Assembly: GCA_003260075.1 (NCBI GenBank)
Contig: QLIY01000909.1
Coordinates: 1-64,000 of the forward strand
Direction of reading: 5' to 3'
DNA length: 64,000 bases
From: Phallusia mammillata
Lineage: Eukaryota > Chordata > Ascidiacea > Phlebobranchia > Ascidiidae
Under the pieces are notes generated by a model that searched no databases, had not been told where the DNA came from, and was given only the letters and a program-made list of their open reading frames with translations. Positions 63,647 through 64,000 of this stretch are shown piece after piece. The number at the start of each line of letters is the position of its first letter. Within the stretch, counting starts at the first letter, position 1. A program made the position numbers and the translations under genes.

Positions 63647-63993
63647 GTAAGAAGGCACAAAATCCTAAAATATATGAAAGAATAAAATGTTTCTGTCAAA
63701 TGATGGATTTTTATGGAGCGCAAAGTTTTTTTTATATTTAAACCCAACATGATATTTAAAATGTAGAAGTTTAACAACACAACTTTGCTAAATTAGATGA
63801 ATTGGTTGCTCACATAGTAAATATTTATTTTTATCAATAAAATCTCCTTTTAAGTAAACTCCTTTTAAGTATCAGCTGCTGTGTTTTTATTGTTTTACAA
63901 AGCAAATGCCTATCACTTTTACAAACATCACCAGTGTTTGAAAAACAAAAAATACAGTGTTTGCACATTGGTAATTTTTTTTTTATTCCACAG
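63647..63993. other. Intron after B43
   Basis: AT-rich sequence with no repeat, element or gene recognised; includes two nearby copies of ccttttaagta (63847, 63862). Confidence 0.55.
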
Positions 63994-64000
63994 TTTGACG
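63994..64000 (+). other. Possible start of the next exon at the window edge
   Basis: A T-rich tract and ccacag acceptor precede TTTGACG. Read in phase after B43 it gives Val then TGA stop, which would end the protein. Only seven bases are visible, so this may not be an exon. Confidence 0.25.

Larger units (their letters stand above)
18669..62921. other. Poly-C filler runs (44 of 10-13 bases, three long)
   Basis: Short runs start at 18669, 19416, 20320, 20544, 21830, 22432, 23231, 23395, 25094, 27538, 29566, 30042, 30342, 30706, 31415, 36859, 37088, 40404, 40887, 43517, 45238, 47556, 49155, 50462, 51600, 52191, 52914, 54084, 54297, 55470, 56251, 57150, 57323, 57737, 58169, 58309, 58432, 58981, 60121, 60884, 61835, 62041, 62194, 62912. 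Long: 44267-44362, 48353-48439, 56612-56680. Confidence 0.85.

Noticed and set aside
967-63646. CRISPR-like or satellite array because of the regular repeats
   Set aside because: The repeats are exons with splice sites, codon-level conservation and variable introns; there are no short identical repeats with unique spacers.

Overview
The window is eukaryotic, almost certainly from an invertebrate animal. It is AT-rich, has GT-AG introns of 56 bp to about 1.6 kb, and carries many short hAT-type and foldback transposons and tRNA-derived SINE sequence. I see no bacterial operon, CRISPR array or rRNA. A tunicate-like, highly heterozygous marine animal would fit, but that is a guess with no decisive marker.

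One gene fills the window on the + strand. It enters from the left, leaves (or possibly stops) at the right edge, and consists of two alternating exon types. Type A is 154 nt and type B is 83 nt. I numbered 42 A and 43 B exons, ignoring near-identical copies, and they alternate without exception from B1 (967) to B43 (63646). A plus B is 237 nt, so the protein is a tandem array of exactly 79-residue units, about 3,340 residues in this window. Numbering residue 1 as the split codon at the start of an A exon, the consensus is D1-L-P-x2-C6-P-T-Y-Y-G-x-H13-x3-C17-L/M-x3-W22-x4-C27-L-P-x-G-x2-Y/F-P-x-K-L, then an E/L-rich stretch to Y51, then R/S/T52-A-L-L-x2-M-x3-K/R-x-D/E-A-D-x-G-x4-Q-L-x-C76-F-G-I79. 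Four cysteines per unit and many N-glycosylation sequons point to a secreted or cell-surface protein. I do not recognise the domain family and no signal peptide is in the window.

The introns hold at least ten complete hAT-type elements with 8-bp target-site duplications (one nested inside another), one shorter hAT-like element, several foldback/MITE elements, a tRNA-like SINE and minisatellites.

The assembly itself leaves a strong mark. About 60 homopolymer runs of about 10 bases interrupt the sequence, and most are followed by a diverged copy of nearby sequence. All are G before an 11-N gap at 17784-17794 and all are C after it. Six longer runs (45-96 bases) seem to replace real sequence, including parts of three B exons. 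I read these as gap fillers between unmerged haplotype copies, with the right-hand part of the window reverse-complemented relative to the left. The exon count is therefore an estimate.
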